From the NCBI GenBank assembly GCA_934167495.1, contig CAKPKP010000008.1:1-64000 (forward strand): a stretch of DNA of 64,000 bases. Direction: 5' to 3'. The stretch is from an uncultured Clostridia bacterium (lineage in GTDB: Bacteria; Bacillota; Clostridia; TANB77; CAG-508). Shown piece after piece: positions 34,061 through 43,202 of the stretch; the stretch's first letter is position 1; each line of letters begins with the position of its first letter. Under the pieces are notes generated by a model. The model did not search any database. It saw only the letters and a program-made list of their open reading frames with translations, and had not been told where the DNA came from. Position numbers and translations under genes: made by a program.

Positions 34061-35242
34061 TTATATATTAATAATTTCAATTTTATCTTTATAAATTATT
34101 CCTACAATATTGTCTGATAAAACAACATCTTTTATTTGTTTTTTTGAAGTATATTTTTTTAGTAACCATCCGTTTGTATCTACTATCTCAACTTCTGTTC
34201 CTAAATTCATTAAAATTATATTTCCGTATACTTTTACTTCTTTTGGAATTCCATTGTTTAATATATACAAATTTTCTTTTTTATTTTCTGGATTTATAAT
34301 TCTCATTTGATAAGAATTTGAGAATAGCCCTGTTGATTCTTTTTCCACTTTTATTATTTGATTGTTTAGGTTTATATCTAAGAATGATGTGTAGTTATCT
34401 ATATCTAGTACTTTTTCATCTCCATCAATACTTACACTTTCTATATAATTTGTAAACATACATATTACATTATTTTTTCCATAGTATTTTAAATTTGATA
34501 ATATTTCTCCGTTTTCGGCTTCATATGTGTGTACTATTACATTATCTGTAGTTTTTCTTGCTTCTTCTATTGATATTATTTTAACACTAGATTTTATTAT
34601 ACTACCAGAATAGTTTATTTCTCCAATAGCTAAATATTTATTGTCATCTGAAATACTTGTACATAATGCATATTTTTTTGATAAAAAGGTTTTAAACAAT
34701 TCAGTTCCTGTAGAATCATATGTAATTATTACTGATTTATGAGTTGTATTTGTAATAATTACAGATACATATCCATTTTTATTAACTGTAATACCTGATA
34801 TTTCTCCGTCAACATCCTTTTGCCATAATAAGTTTGATTCTGATGTAACATAAAATTTTTTTCCTTTTTTCTCTGCTAAAACTAAATATTTATTGTTTGA
34901 ATCTATTATAGGATTATTTATATTTACATTTATAGTAGCAGTAATTTGTCCATCTTTATTATATAAAGTAAGAACATTTTTATTTAATATAGTAATATAT
35001 TTATCATATGCATATATAATTGGATTTTCTTCTGAATTTATTTGTATAGTCTTTAAGTTTTCTTCTGTTAAATTTTTCTTTAAAATATTTTTATCAATAT
35101 TATTTCTAAAATCTTCATTAGTTATATATAGTGCTATTAACACCAAAGCTACAGTTACAAAAACAAAAATTATTAGTATTTTTATAACTGATTTTTTTTC
35201 AGTTTTAACCGATTTATTATTTATATCCATCCAATTATTCAC
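34061..35242 (-). CDS. DUF5711 family protein (membrane-anchored beta-propeller)
   Basis: A 393-residue protein with a short basic cytoplasmic tail, one membrane helix (SVIKILIIFVFVTVALVLIALYI, about 19-41) and an extracytoplasmic region made of short repeated beta strands (YITILNKNVLTLYNKDGQIT, YVSVIITNTTHKSVIITYDS, YLAIGEINYSGS) typical of a propeller. This matches the DUF5711/PQQ-propeller group of Clostridia, function unknown. It is the first gene of the unit with cvpA, an association that suggests an envelope role. Reads away from the tRNA-Arg gene. Confidence 0.75.
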   Translation of the reverse strand: MNNWMDINNKSVKTEKKSVIKILIIFVFVTVALVLIALYITNEDFRNNIDKNILKKNLTEENLKTIQINSEENPIIYAYDKYITILNKNVLTLYNKDGQITATINVNINNPIIDSNNKYLVLAEKKGKKFYVTSESNLLWQKDVDGEISGITVNKNGYVSVIITNTTHKSVIITYDSTGTELFKTFLSKKYALCTSISDDNKYLAIGEINYSGSIIKSSVKIISIEEARKTTDNVIVHTYEAENGEILSNLKYYGKNNVICMFTNYIESVSIDGDEKVLDIDNYTSFLDINLNNQIIKVEKESTGLFSNSYQMRIINPENKKENLYILNNGIPKEVKVYGNIILMNLGTEVEIVDTNGWLLKKYTSKKQIKDVVLSDNIVGIIYKDKIEIINI

Positions 35243-35313
35243 CCACTCTTTTGTTAATATAACATATATATATCAATAAAATATATTTTTTTCAATATAT
35301 TTGTAAAAATTAA

Positions 35314-35342
35314 TTGACAAATTATAAATTTCGTGCTATTAT
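35314..35342 (+). promoter_or_regulatory. Promoter of tRNA-Arg(TCT)
   Basis: TTGACA (35314-35319), 17 bases, TATTAT (35337-35342), 14 bases before the tRNA. Confidence 0.8.
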
Positions 35343-35356
35343 ATTAATTGTTCTAT

Positions 35357-35433
<77 letters not shown>

Positions 35434-35469
35434 AAAGGTATACTAAGTATAGTATACCTTTTTTTATAT
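35434..35469 (+). terminator. Terminator of tRNA-Arg(TCT)
   Basis: AAAAGGTATACTA pairs with TAGTATACCTTTT, followed by T run. The cdd gene begins only 15 bases later, so cdd depends on readthrough or on its own weak promoter. Confidence 0.85.
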
Positions 35470-35483
35470 AAAAGGAGAGTTTT

Positions 35484-35891
35484 ATGGATAATTCAAATTT
35501 ATTTAATTTGGCACAAAAAGCTAAAAATAATGCTTATTCACCAATTTCTAATTATCAAGTGGGAGCTGCACTTTTATGCAAAAACAATAATATATATGTT
35601 GGATGTAATGTTGAAGATTCTTCCCTTCGTTCTGGCAGTTGTGCAGAAAGAGTTGCCTTTTTTACAGCAATTGCAAATGGAGAAAATAATTTTGAAAAAA
35701 TAGTTATAGTTGGAGGATACAAAAATCAAAAACTAGATAAAATTACACCTTGTGGTACTTGCAGACAGTTAATATCTGAATTTTGTAGTCCAAATTTTGA
35801 AATAATTAATTATTATGAAAAAAATAATGAAATAAAATCAATTTCTTATACGCTAAATGATTTATTGCCTTTTAGTTTTGAACTTTCTTAA
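35484..35891 (+). CDS. cdd: Cytidine deaminase
   Basis: A 135-residue homotetrameric-type cytidine deaminase that converts cytidine and deoxycytidine to uridine forms. Zinc ligands and catalytic Glu: GSCAERVAF (about residues 52-60) and PCGTCRQ (about 88-94). Substrate Asn and Tyr in YSPISNYQVGAALLC. Length is standard. AAGGAGAG ribosome site 7 bases before the ATG. It follows directly after the tRNA-Arg terminator and is closed by its own hairpin at 35951. Confidence 0.93.
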   Translation: MDNSNLFNLAQKAKNNAYSPISNYQVGAALLCKNNNIYVGCNVEDSSLRSGSCAERVAFFTAIANGENNFEKIVIVGGYKNQKLDKITPCGTCRQLISEFCSPNFEIINYYEKNNEIKSISYTLNDLLPFSFELS

Positions 35892-35950
35892 AAATAATAT
35901 TTCTATTTTAATCTAAAACTATAAAAATTATTATTTGTTTTCAATAATTT

Positions 35951-35986
35951 TAAAGACTTTTATCTGATAAAAGTCTTTAATAAAAT
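35951..35986 (+). terminator. Terminator of cdd
   Basis: TAAAGACTTTT pairs with AAAAGTCTTTA around ATCTGAT. Confidence 0.7.
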
Positions 35987-35990
35987 TCTT

Positions 35991-36041
35991 ACAAAGTATT
36001 TATCTAATAAGAAATTCAAAGGAATTTCTTATTAGATAAAA
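35991..36041. repeat. Dispersed repeat, partial copy D
   Basis: ACAAAGTATTTATCTAATAA followed by a perfect hairpin, TTATCTAATAAGAAATT with AATTTCTTATTAGATAA. This is the 3' half of the family seen in full at 45889-46040. It lies between the convergent cdd and M23 peptidase genes. Confidence 0.65.
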
Positions 36042-36074
36042 AAATACACTTCTTTATAAAGTGTATTTTTTATT

Positions 36075-37064
36075 TTAATATACATAATATTCTGGGTTCT
36101 GAGGTGAACCATTTAATCTAACTTCTAAATGTAAATGAGGTCCTGTAGAATTTCCTGTAGATCCAACTGCTGCAATTATTTCTCCTTGTGATACAGACTC
36201 TCCAGCTGAAACATACAAACTACTACAATGAGCATAATAAGTTTCAACTCCATTTCCATGAGAAACTATTACCATATAACCATATGAACCTTTCCATCCA
36301 GAATATGTTACAACACCAGAAGCTGCTGCTGCAATATCTGTTCCTAAAGGAGAGGCTATATCTAATCCTGTATGATAACCACTACCTCTATATCCAAATC
36401 TTGATGTTAAGACATATCCACTAGTGATTGGTTCTGCTATAGCAATTCCTATATCTGAACTGTATGTTCCGTTATCATAATTATATGTTGAATATGAATA
36501 GTTGTATCTTGGTGTAGTTTTCTCTGGAACTTTTACTGGTTCTACAAATAATTCTGCAACAGCATCATCTTTACTAGTAAATTCTTTAACTTCTGTTTCA
36601 TACTTAACTGCATATGATAAATCATCTATATTAGTACTTTCTTTCTCTTTAAGTTCTTCTATTATTGATTCTGCTTCATCATATGTTTGAACATAATATT
36701 TTTCTTCAGAATCTTCTAATATAGCATAATATTTATAATATGCTGTACCTTTACTTATAATTTTTTCAAATATTTCATCATTATTATCACTATTTTCTTT
36801 TTTTAATAAGCATAATTTGTACTCTGGTAATGTATCTATTTCAATAAAAGCTATTAGTGAATTATCTCCACTTTTCATGTATTCGTTTATTTTATTTTGT
36901 AATTTGCTTTTATCTTCTGTATATCCTATAAGTTCTCCATCGATAGTTACACTGTACATTGGTTTGTATACAAACATAATTATCCCTACTATTATAAAGA
37001 AACCTATACATAAAAGAATAAAAAACTTCATTGATGCTCTAAGATGTATTAACGCATTTTTCAT
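36075..37064 (-). CDS. M23 family peptidoglycan endopeptidase (membrane-anchored)
   Basis: A 329-residue protein: N-terminal membrane helix (FILLCIGFFIIVGIIMFVYK, about 14-33), a middle region (about 35-180) resembling the first part of other clostridial cell-wall hydrolases, and a C-terminal LytM domain with all zinc ligands, His and Asp in SGYHTGLDIASPLG (about 232-244) and His-x-His in GPHLHLEVRLN (about 311-313), plus the catalytic His in TYYAHCS. It should cut peptide cross-links of peptidoglycan outside the cell. Some sporulation proteins (SpoIIQ, SpoIVFA) share the fold, but nothing here makes that specific. Stands alone. Confidence 0.88.
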   Translation of the reverse strand: MKNALIHLRASMKFFILLCIGFFIIVGIIMFVYKPMYSVTIDGELIGYTEDKSKLQNKINEYMKSGDNSLIAFIEIDTLPEYKLCLLKKENSDNNDEIFEKIISKGTAYYKYYAILEDSEEKYYVQTYDEAESIIEELKEKESTNIDDLSYAVKYETEVKEFTSKDDAVAELFVEPVKVPEKTTPRYNYSYSTYNYDNGTYSSDIGIAIAEPITSGYVLTSRFGYRGSGYHTGLDIASPLGTDIAAAASGVVTYSGWKGSYGYMVIVSHGNGVETYYAHCSSLYVSAGESVSQGEIIAAVGSTGNSTGPHLHLEVRLNGSPQNPEYYVY

Positions 37065-37267
37065 TTTTATAACTCCTTTACATTAAATCAGTGTAATTTT
37101 ATATTATTTTTTTATTTTTTTCAATCCTGATATAAAACCGTAAATTTAATTTATATTCTAAATTCTTCAATTATCTTACATTTCTGTTAAAATCTTTTAT
37201 TTTTTCAAAATTTATCATACAAATTCTTTATAATTTTGCTTACTGGAACTTATATTTATATTATGCT

Positions 37268-37513
37268 TTAAGAATTTACTTCTGTTTTTACTTTATTAAC
37301 ATCTTCTTGTTTTGCTTGTTCTGCTGGAGTATAATATCCTTTTGCTTGAGCTACTTTAAATAATTCATATTGAAAACTTTCTCCGCTATTTCTAAGTTGT
37401 TGTATAGTTTGTCTTAATTCTGCATTTTCTGCTTCTACTATAACTCCTTCATAAGTTTTTAATGTACTTTTTGTTCCCTCTAAAACGTCGTTTACCATAT
37501 ATTTTTCTTCCAT
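37268..37513 (-). CDS. Spore coat protein, CotF-like C-terminal part
   Basis: An 81-residue helical protein, MVNDVLEGTKSTLKTYEGVI then EAENAELRQTIQQLRN and FKVAQAKGYYTPAEQA. This is the typical pattern of the Coat-F family (helix, then Leu-Arg repeats, then Gly-Tyr-Tyr), whose members are small proteins of the spore coat or of stress-related ferritin-like fold. ATG at 37513 with GGAGG upstream. The next gene upstream (37526-37711) resembles the N-terminal half of the same family; together they match one whole CotF. 12 bases separate them. Confidence 0.75.
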   Translation of the reverse strand: MEEKYMVNDVLEGTKSTLKTYEGVIVEAENAELRQTIQQLRNSGESFQYELFKVAQAKGYYTPAEQAKQEDVNKVKTEVNS

Positions 37514-37525
37514 TTGTATTCCTCC

Positions 37526-37711
37526 TTAATTTAAAAATGACATTAATTTTTGTTTTGTATTTAATGCATCTTGTGCAGATTTATTAAATATTTGTTTAAT
37601 TTGTGGATCAACAGCTGTTTCCGCATAATTAGTTAATTTTTGATAATTTGTATCTTGTGCACCAATTAAATGTCTTAAATTTTGTAATTCTACTTGACTT
37701 AAATTTGCCAT
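37526..37711 (-). CDS. Small CotF-like helical protein, N-terminal partner
   Basis: A 61-residue protein, MANLSQVELQNLRHLIGAQD then TNYQKLTNYAETAVDPQIKQ and IFNKSAQDALNTKQKLMSFLN. Two amphipathic helices with LRHLIG and a Lys-rich end are seen in the N-terminal half of CotF-like coat proteins. The ATG at 37711 (AAAGGATTGATAAAT upstream) is preferred to the ATG at 37720. Same operon as the following gene. Adjacent single-helix-pair genes of this kind are common in clostridial spore formers and are normally not a broken gene. Confidence 0.65.
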   Translation of the reverse strand: MANLSQVELQNLRHLIGAQDTNYQKLTNYAETAVDPQIKQIFNKSAQDALNTKQKLMSFLN

Positions 37712-37842
37712 ATTTATCAATCCTTTCTACATTTTATACAAATTATTATTTACAATTTTTATTTTGTTATTCAATTTTTTCTAATGATAAACCAAAAAAG
37801 CAAACCATAAATATTATGATTTGCTTTTTCTTATATTTTGAT

Positions 37843-40131
37843 TTATAAAATTTCTAATCCTGCAAATTTTGCCATTAAACGTTTATGTCCTGATTTTTCA
37901 AAAGTTATATCCACTTTTAAATCATCACCTTCTGCTTCTACATAATTGATTACACCTTCACCAAATTTCTTGTGAAATACTCTTGTTCCTTCTTTATAAT
38001 TATCTAAATCTACTTGTTCGTTTTTCTTAGTATTAATTGATTTTAAGAAACTTTCTGCTGTTCTAAATCCAAAGTTTTCTGTGCTTTTTGCTGCAACTTT
38101 TGGTTCTACTTTGTAAGTTGAAACATTTCCATATGAAGTTTTACCATAATTCCATTCATATACTCGTCCACTCTCATATTTGTTATTGTCTGATTTATCA
38201 AAAATTTCTTCATATCCATCTAATAATTCTTTTGGTATTTCTTTTATAAATCTAGAAATATTATTACAACTTGTTGAACCAAATATAGTTCTTTGCTTTG
38301 CACAAGTAAAATATAAATTTTTCTTTGCACGAGTTATTCCTACATAACATAATCTTCTTTCTTCTTCTAGTTCCTTTTGCTCTCCAATCGATTTATAACC
38401 TGGGAATATTCCTTCTTCCATACCTATTAAAAATACTACTGGGAACTCCAAACCTTTAGCACTATGTAATGTCATTAAAGTAACAGAATCATCTGTTTCT
38501 TCAACATTATCTAAATCACTTGATAATGTTATTCCTTCTAAGAATTCTTCTAAAGACCTATCTGCAGACTCTTCCTCAAATTCCATTGCAACAGTTAAAA
38601 ATTCATTTAAGTTATCTATTCTATTTTCCGCTTCTACTGTATTTTCTTGTTCTAAGGCTTTAGTATAACCTGTTTTATTTAAAGTTTCCTTTATTAATTC
38701 AGAAATTAAAATTTCATCTTTTTTAGCCTTCAAATACTCTATTTGATCTATGAACTCTCTAGAATTTATATACACTCTTCCTAATCCATATTCATCTGCT
38801 TTTTTTATGATATCATACATAGACACTCCTGTTTGTGTAGACAAAGCTTCTACATTCTCTAAACTAGTCTTTCCAATTCCTCTTTTAGGCTCATTTATTA
38901 TTCTTGATAAACTTATATTGTCTGATGTATTTTGGATTAATCTTAAATATGCAATAATATCTTTTATTTCTTTTCTTTCATAGAATTTTAATCCACCAAC
39001 AATTTTATAAGGAATATCTTCTCTTCTTAATATATCTTCTATACTACGTGTTTGAGCATTCATTCTATATAAAACTGCAAAATCAGAATAATTATATTTT
39101 TCTGTTCTTCTTAAATGATTAATTTGTTCTGCTATATATGAAGCTTCATCATATTCTGTATCCCCTCTATATATTTTGGCTAAATCTCCTCTATCATTTT
39201 GAGTCCATAACTTTTTATCATATTTTGTTTCATTATTTTTTATAACATTATTTGCTGTATCTAATATATTTTGTGTACATCTATAATTTTGTTCTAGTTT
39301 TATAATTTTACTTCCTGGGAAATCTTTTTCAAAATTTAAAATATTTGTTATATCAGCACCTCTGAAAGAATATATACCTTGATCGTTATCTCCAACAACA
39401 GTTATATTTCCATGTCTTCCAGCTAGAAGAGTAATCAATGTGAATTGTGCTTTATTTGTATCTTGATACTCATCTACTAAAACATATCTGAATTTATCTG
39501 AATAATATTCTAGCACATCTGGATTTTCTAACATAATTTTAATTGTAAAATTAATTATATCATCAAAATCAATTGCATTATTTTCTTTTAATTTACTTTG
39601 ATATAATTTATATACACTTGCTATTTTCTCTTTTCTAAAATCTCCTTTTGTTCTTAGTGCATACTGTTCTGGTTCTAACATTTCATTTTTTGCATTGCTT
39701 ATTTCATATAATACAGATTTATCTGTAAGTAATTTATCATCTATTTCTAATTGTTTTAAACATTGTTTAACAACTGTTTTCTGATCAGATGTATCAAATA
39801 TTATAAATGATGATTCAAATCCAATTCTATCTATATATTTTCTTAAGATTCTTACACATATAGAATGAAATGTTCCTATCCACATATCGTTTGATGCTTC
39901 ACCAACTAATTTTTCAACTCTTTCTTTCATTTCTTTTGCTGCTTTATTTGTAAAAGTAATAGCTAAAATATTCCATGGTTTAACATTTTTCTCATTCATT
40001 AAATATGCTATTTTATGTGTAAGTACTTTAGTTTTTCCACTACCAGCACCTGCTATAACAAGACATGGACCATCTGTATTTATAACAGCTTCATATTGTT
40101 TATCGTTTAATTGTTCTAATATATCACTCAT
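37843..40131 (-). CDS. pcrA: ATP-dependent DNA helicase PcrA/UvrD
   Basis: A 762-residue SF1A helicase that unwinds DNA 3' to 5' in repair and plasmid replication and dislodges RecA and RNA polymerase. Motifs in order: Q motif LNDKQYEAV, I GAGSGKTKVLTHK (about 30), Ia AITFTNKAA, II VDEYQDTN (about 219), III VGDNDQGIYSFRGA (about 245), IV YRMNAQTR, V TLMTLHSAKGLEFPVVF (about 564) and VI RRLCYVGITRAKKNL (about 607). The C-terminal Tudor-like tail (VFHKKFGEGVINYVE...GHKRLMAKFA) is characteristic of PcrA. Length a little above that of Bacillus PcrA. Stands alone. Confidence 0.95.
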   Translation of the reverse strand: MSDILEQLNDKQYEAVINTDGPCLVIAGAGSGKTKVLTHKIAYLMNEKNVKPWNILAITFTNKAAKEMKERVEKLVGEASNDMWIGTFHSICVRILRKYIDRIGFESSFIIFDTSDQKTVVKQCLKQLEIDDKLLTDKSVLYEISNAKNEMLEPEQYALRTKGDFRKEKIASVYKLYQSKLKENNAIDFDDIINFTIKIMLENPDVLEYYSDKFRYVLVDEYQDTNKAQFTLITLLAGRHGNITVVGDNDQGIYSFRGADITNILNFEKDFPGSKIIKLEQNYRCTQNILDTANNVIKNNETKYDKKLWTQNDRGDLAKIYRGDTEYDEASYIAEQINHLRRTEKYNYSDFAVLYRMNAQTRSIEDILRREDIPYKIVGGLKFYERKEIKDIIAYLRLIQNTSDNISLSRIINEPKRGIGKTSLENVEALSTQTGVSMYDIIKKADEYGLGRVYINSREFIDQIEYLKAKKDEILISELIKETLNKTGYTKALEQENTVEAENRIDNLNEFLTVAMEFEEESADRSLEEFLEGITLSSDLDNVEETDDSVTLMTLHSAKGLEFPVVFLIGMEEGIFPGYKSIGEQKELEEERRLCYVGITRAKKNLYFTCAKQRTIFGSTSCNNISRFIKEIPKELLDGYEEIFDKSDNNKYESGRVYEWNYGKTSYGNVSTYKVEPKVAAKSTENFGFRTAESFLKSINTKKNEQVDLDNYKEGTRVFHKKFGEGVINYVEAEGDDLKVDITFEKSGHKRLMAKFAGLEIL

Positions 40132-40304
40132 TTTTTTCTCCTTTTACAGAACTTGTGTTTGTTAAATTATACTACTTTTTATTTTTTTGTCAACACAATT
40201 TTTAGTATACTATATAAATATTTTTTCGTAAATGCATTTTTTAAATTATATTGTTATTTTTTTTCGAATATGTTATTATTTTGATATACAAAGGAGGAAT
40301 AGTT

Positions 40305-40880
40305 ATGGATAAAAAAGAAATAAATTTTAAAACAGCTACGCGTGCTATAATTACAGGTTTTATTTCATATGGAATACTAATAAGTTTTATATGTTTTGTT
40401 ATTCTATATGCTTTAAATGAAAATTTTAAAATTCTTTCAAGTCAAGATATGAGATTAACATTATGTGTCCCTATTATTTGTTCAATATTATTCGTATTTA
40501 TTTTACATTTTTTATGTAGATTAAGTACATTTGATGTATTTAAAAAATGTAAAACTAACAAGGATAATACTGAATTAATATGCAGAAAATTAAATATATT
40601 TTTCTTTATATTGTTATTTGTTTTATTTATATTTATTATAATAAAATTATTCACTACAATATACAATATGGAAATTGCTCTATATACAACATCTTCAATT
40701 CAATCTCAAGTTTTTTCAAATGATTTTAATAATATATTAACCAAAGAAATGTTTAATGACTATAGTATGACAAAATTACATTTAATAATTCGCACATTCA
40801 TTTATGAAACTGGATTAATTATTGGATTTTTATTACTTATTCCATTTCAAAAAAGAATGATATTAAAATATAACAAATAA
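40305..40880 (+). CDS. Four-helix membrane protein, unknown
   Basis: A 191-residue protein from the ATG at 40305, which has AAGGAGG 8 bases upstream (the in-frame start at 40251 lies before it). Four hydrophobic segments: ITGFISYGILISFICFVILYAL (about 17-38), LTLCVPIICSILFVFILHFL (about 51-70), IFFFILLFVLFIFIIIKLFT (about 95-114) and a C-terminal one near FIYETGLIIGFLLLIPF (about 165-181). Loops are Lys/Asn-rich. No known motif. Stands alone, closed by the terminator at 40895. Confidence 0.65.
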   Translation: MDKKEINFKTATRAIITGFISYGILISFICFVILYALNENFKILSSQDMRLTLCVPIICSILFVFILHFLCRLSTFDVFKKCKTNKDNTELICRKLNIFFFILLFVLFIFIIIKLFTTIYNMEIALYTTSSIQSQVFSNDFNNILTKEMFNDYSMTKLHLIIRTFIYETGLIIGFLLLIPFQKRMILKYNK

Positions 40881-40894
40881 AATTTTATTATATA

Positions 40895-40926
40895 ATACGG
40901 ATATTTGCAAATATCCGTATTTTTTA
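40895..40926. terminator. Terminator between membrane protein and ZIP gene
   Basis: ATACGGATATTTGCAAATATCCGTAT is a perfect palindrome followed by TTTTTTAT; A/T runs on both sides serve both convergent genes. Confidence 0.85.
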
Positions 40927-41649
40927 TATATTCATTGCAAATAATCCCATTATAAATCCAATTATATTCCCTAAAATTGAAAATCTTCCTTTATATATTT
41001 TTTTTGATTCTGGTATGAGCTCTCCAGACACAATGTATAACATAGCTCCTGCTGCAAAAGACAAGGAAATTCCTATAAGGCTCGTAGATATATTTCCAAA
41101 TATTCCTCCAAAAAATGCGCCAATTCCTGTCGTTACTCCTGATATCATTGTATATATTATAGCTTTTTTCTTACTCATTCCTCCATTTTTCATAGGTACG
41201 GACATTGATATTCCTTCTGGTATATCATGAAAGGCTATTGCTATTGCTAAAGTATATCCTAATTTTAATGATGCACCAAATCCAGATCCAATTGCCAATC
41301 CTTCCGGAAAATTATGTATTGCTAATCCAATTCCTACTATTAAACCAGTTTTTAATAATGTATTTTTCTCATTTTTTAACTTTTTATTAACAATGTTATC
41401 ACACATAATCATGCTTAATACCCCAATAATTATTCCAAATATACTATTGGTTATACTTGATATTTCTAGTGCTTCTGGTATAAGTTCAAAACAAATAATC
41501 GATGTCATTAGCCCTGCTGCAAGTTCTAATATGAAACTCATAATTTTATTAGATTTTATATTTAATAATGCTCCTATAATCCCTCCAATAGATGTTCCAA
41601 AAGTTCCAAAAAATAATCCTAATAAAGTTGTTTTTAGTAATGTATTCAA
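40924..41649 (-). CDS. ZIP family metal transporter
   Basis: A 241-residue ZIP protein, probably zinc or other divalent cation uptake. Eight hydrophobic segments are visible. Conserved TM4 and TM5 motifs are complete: GLAIHNFPEGLAIGSGF (about 108-124) and AIAFHDIPEGISMSVPM (about 136-152), the metal-coordinating His-Asn/Asp-x-Pro-Glu-Gly pairs; first helix GTFGTSIGGIIGALL. Related bacterial members include ZupT-like proteins. Own promoter not evident. The repeat copy B and a foreign C39 gene follow on the other side. Confidence 0.9.
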   Translation of the reverse strand: MNTLLKTTLLGLFFGTFGTSIGGIIGALLNIKSNKIMSFILELAAGLMTSIICFELIPEALEISSITNSIFGIIIGVLSMIMCDNIVNKKLKNEKNTLLKTGLIVGIGLAIHNFPEGLAIGSGFGASLKLGYTLAIAIAFHDIPEGISMSVPMKNGGMSKKKAIIYTMISGVTTGIGAFFGGIFGNISTSLIGISLSFAAGAMLYIVSGELIPESKKIYKGRFSILGNIIGFIMGLFAMNI

Positions 41650-41760
41650 ATTAAAAACTCCTTTTCTAATTAATTTATTTAATTATATTAAAAATTTGTT
41701 TAATTATGAAAAAATACTTCAAACATATTTAAGACTGATTAAATTTTTAATTGTATAATT

Positions 41761-41860
41761 CAGACTACATTTAATTATTCGTTTGCTAAATTTGCATATA
41801 GCAAATATCTGTACAAAGTATTTATATTATAGAATTTTCGAAAAACTTTAGTACAACAAA
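41761..41860. repeat. Dispersed repeat, diverged copy B
   Basis: TTTAATTATTCGTTTGCTAA, then ATTTGCATATAGCAAATATC, TGTACAAAGTATTTATATTA and TAGAATTTTCGAAAAACTTT match copy A (23291) and copy C (45889) with scattered changes. Located between ZIP and C39 peptidase genes; it has partly lost the terminal hairpin. Confidence 0.6.
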
Positions 41861-41946
41861 TATAAGTGTAGGAATTATTATTTGATTTACTATAATATAA
41901 AAAATATCTTACAAATTATATTATAATGTTGTATAATTAGCGAAAT

Positions 41947-41975
41947 TTGACTTATTTTTCCATTTTTGGTATAAT
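41947..41975 (+). promoter_or_regulatory. Promoter of the C39 peptidase gene
   Basis: TTGACT (41947-41952), 17 bases, TATAAT (41970-41975); about 65 bases to the start, with AGGAGG before the ATG. Confidence 0.75.
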
Positions 41976-42041
41976 ATTGAGTATAAGCATATAGCTTTTA
42001 GGGTTATTCATCTACTTTATATTTTATGAGGAGGATTCATT

Positions 42042-43145
42042 ATGAAAAAATTTGCATCAATATGTTCAGCCATACTCATTAGCTTATCTTTAATCCCAAC
42101 AACAGCGTGCAGCAACATTAATTCTTCAGAACCTGAAGAATCCACGGTAACAGAGGTAGTCGATGTTGACTCGGCAACAGCACAAACTGAAGAACTTCTT
42201 TCAGCTGTTTGGACAACAACATCCACCGAAAACGTTACCAATGTTTGGACAACAACAGATACCACAGCTGTATCATCCGAGGTTGAATGGACTGAAGTTT
42301 CAGTTCAGAAAGACTTCGAAGATGTAACAACATCTCTTGCTGAAACAGCTGTAGCAGTGACAAACACTATTTCAAAGGTTTCTGAAGCAACCGTAACGTC
42401 GGCAGACACTACATCAAATGTTTCTGAAACAACTGCAACAACTACAACACCAGCAAGCACTACAGCAAAAACAACTGAAGTAACTTCCGTTGCTTCAAAG
42501 ACTAATGCTGCGGTAGTTGAAGATTCTCTTCGGGTAGTATTACCTGTAGAAAATATTCAGCAGCTTCCAGAACTTCCAGCAGGATGTGAAATAACCAGTA
42601 CTACTATAGCTCTCAACTATGAGCTTGGAATTACTGAATCCAAAATGGACATGGTATCATATCTCCCTATGGATAAGTGGCCTGACGAAAATAGTGTTTG
42701 GTCATCTCCTTGGGACGTATTTGTTGGTGATCCGTCTCTGAATTATTACGGAGCTTATAGCCCTGTAATAAAGAAAACTCTTGAAAATTACTTCAAGAAA
42801 AATAAGTTAGACAAAGAATACAAAGTAACAGACTTATCAGGTAGCTCTGTATCAGAGTTGTATGATGCTATCGATGATGGTCATCCTGTCATTGTATGGG
42901 CAACAATCAAAATGAAAGCATCAAAGCCTGGTAACTCCTGGTACCTTGAAGATGGATCAAAGTATACCTGGATAGCTGGTGAGCACTGCTTAGTACTCAT
43001 TGGCTACGATCTCGAGCAGGATACTGTAATTCTTTCAGATCCTTACGACTCGAGAGGAACAGTAGAGTATTCTACTGAAACTTTTGAAGCTCGATATGAA
43101 GAACTGTTTAAACAGGCTCTGATTATTGAAAAAATCGAGAAATAA
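42042..43145 (+). CDS. C39-like peptidase lipoprotein, foreign
   Basis: A 367-residue lipoprotein. Signal peptide with lipobox (MKKFASICSAILISLSLIPT, Thr-Ala-Cys at about 21-23), a long Ser/Thr/Val-rich linker (residues about 24-160), and a C39-like papain-fold domain: catalytic Cys region LPAGCEITSTTIALNYELG (about 180-198) and His region AGEHCLVLIGYDLEQDTVIL (about 325-344) with SDPYD. Similar Thr-rich lipoproteins occur in Ruminococcus-type bacteria. Base composition is clearly richer in G and C than the window, and it uses CGG as Arg at 42531-42533. Under a +1-shifting code (C skipped) the next codons would be GGG TAG, truncating the protein, so this gene was probably acquired recently. 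Own promoter and terminator. Confidence 0.85.
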   Translation: MKKFASICSAILISLSLIPTTACSNINSSEPEESTVTEVVDVDSATAQTEELLSAVWTTTSTENVTNVWTTTDTTAVSSEVEWTEVSVQKDFEDVTTSLAETAVAVTNTISKVSEATVTSADTTSNVSETTATTTTPASTTAKTTEVTSVASKTNAAVVEDSLRVVLPVENIQQLPELPAGCEITSTTIALNYELGITESKMDMVSYLPMDKWPDENSVWSSPWDVFVGDPSLNYYGAYSPVIKKTLENYFKKNKLDKEYKVTDLSGSSVSELYDAIDDGHPVIVWATIKMKASKPGNSWYLEDGSKYTWIAGEHCLVLIGYDLEQDTVILSDPYDSRGTVEYSTETFEARYEELFKQALIIEKIEK

Positions 43146-43154
43146 CCCTAAAAA

Positions 43155-43193
43155 AAGCGAATCCAAACTGGATTCGCTTTCTTTTTTATTATT
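43155..43193 (+). terminator. Terminator of the C39 peptidase gene
   Basis: AAGCGAATCCA pairs with TGGATTCGCTT around AAC; T-rich after it (TTCTTTTTT). A run before it makes it usable for gyrA as well. Confidence 0.85.
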
Positions 43194-43202
43194 TATATTT
43201 TT

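Noticed and set aside
40251..40304. Longer N-terminus for the membrane protein at 40305
   Set aside because: The AAGGAGG ribosome site lies between the early start and 40305, so the early start would precede it.
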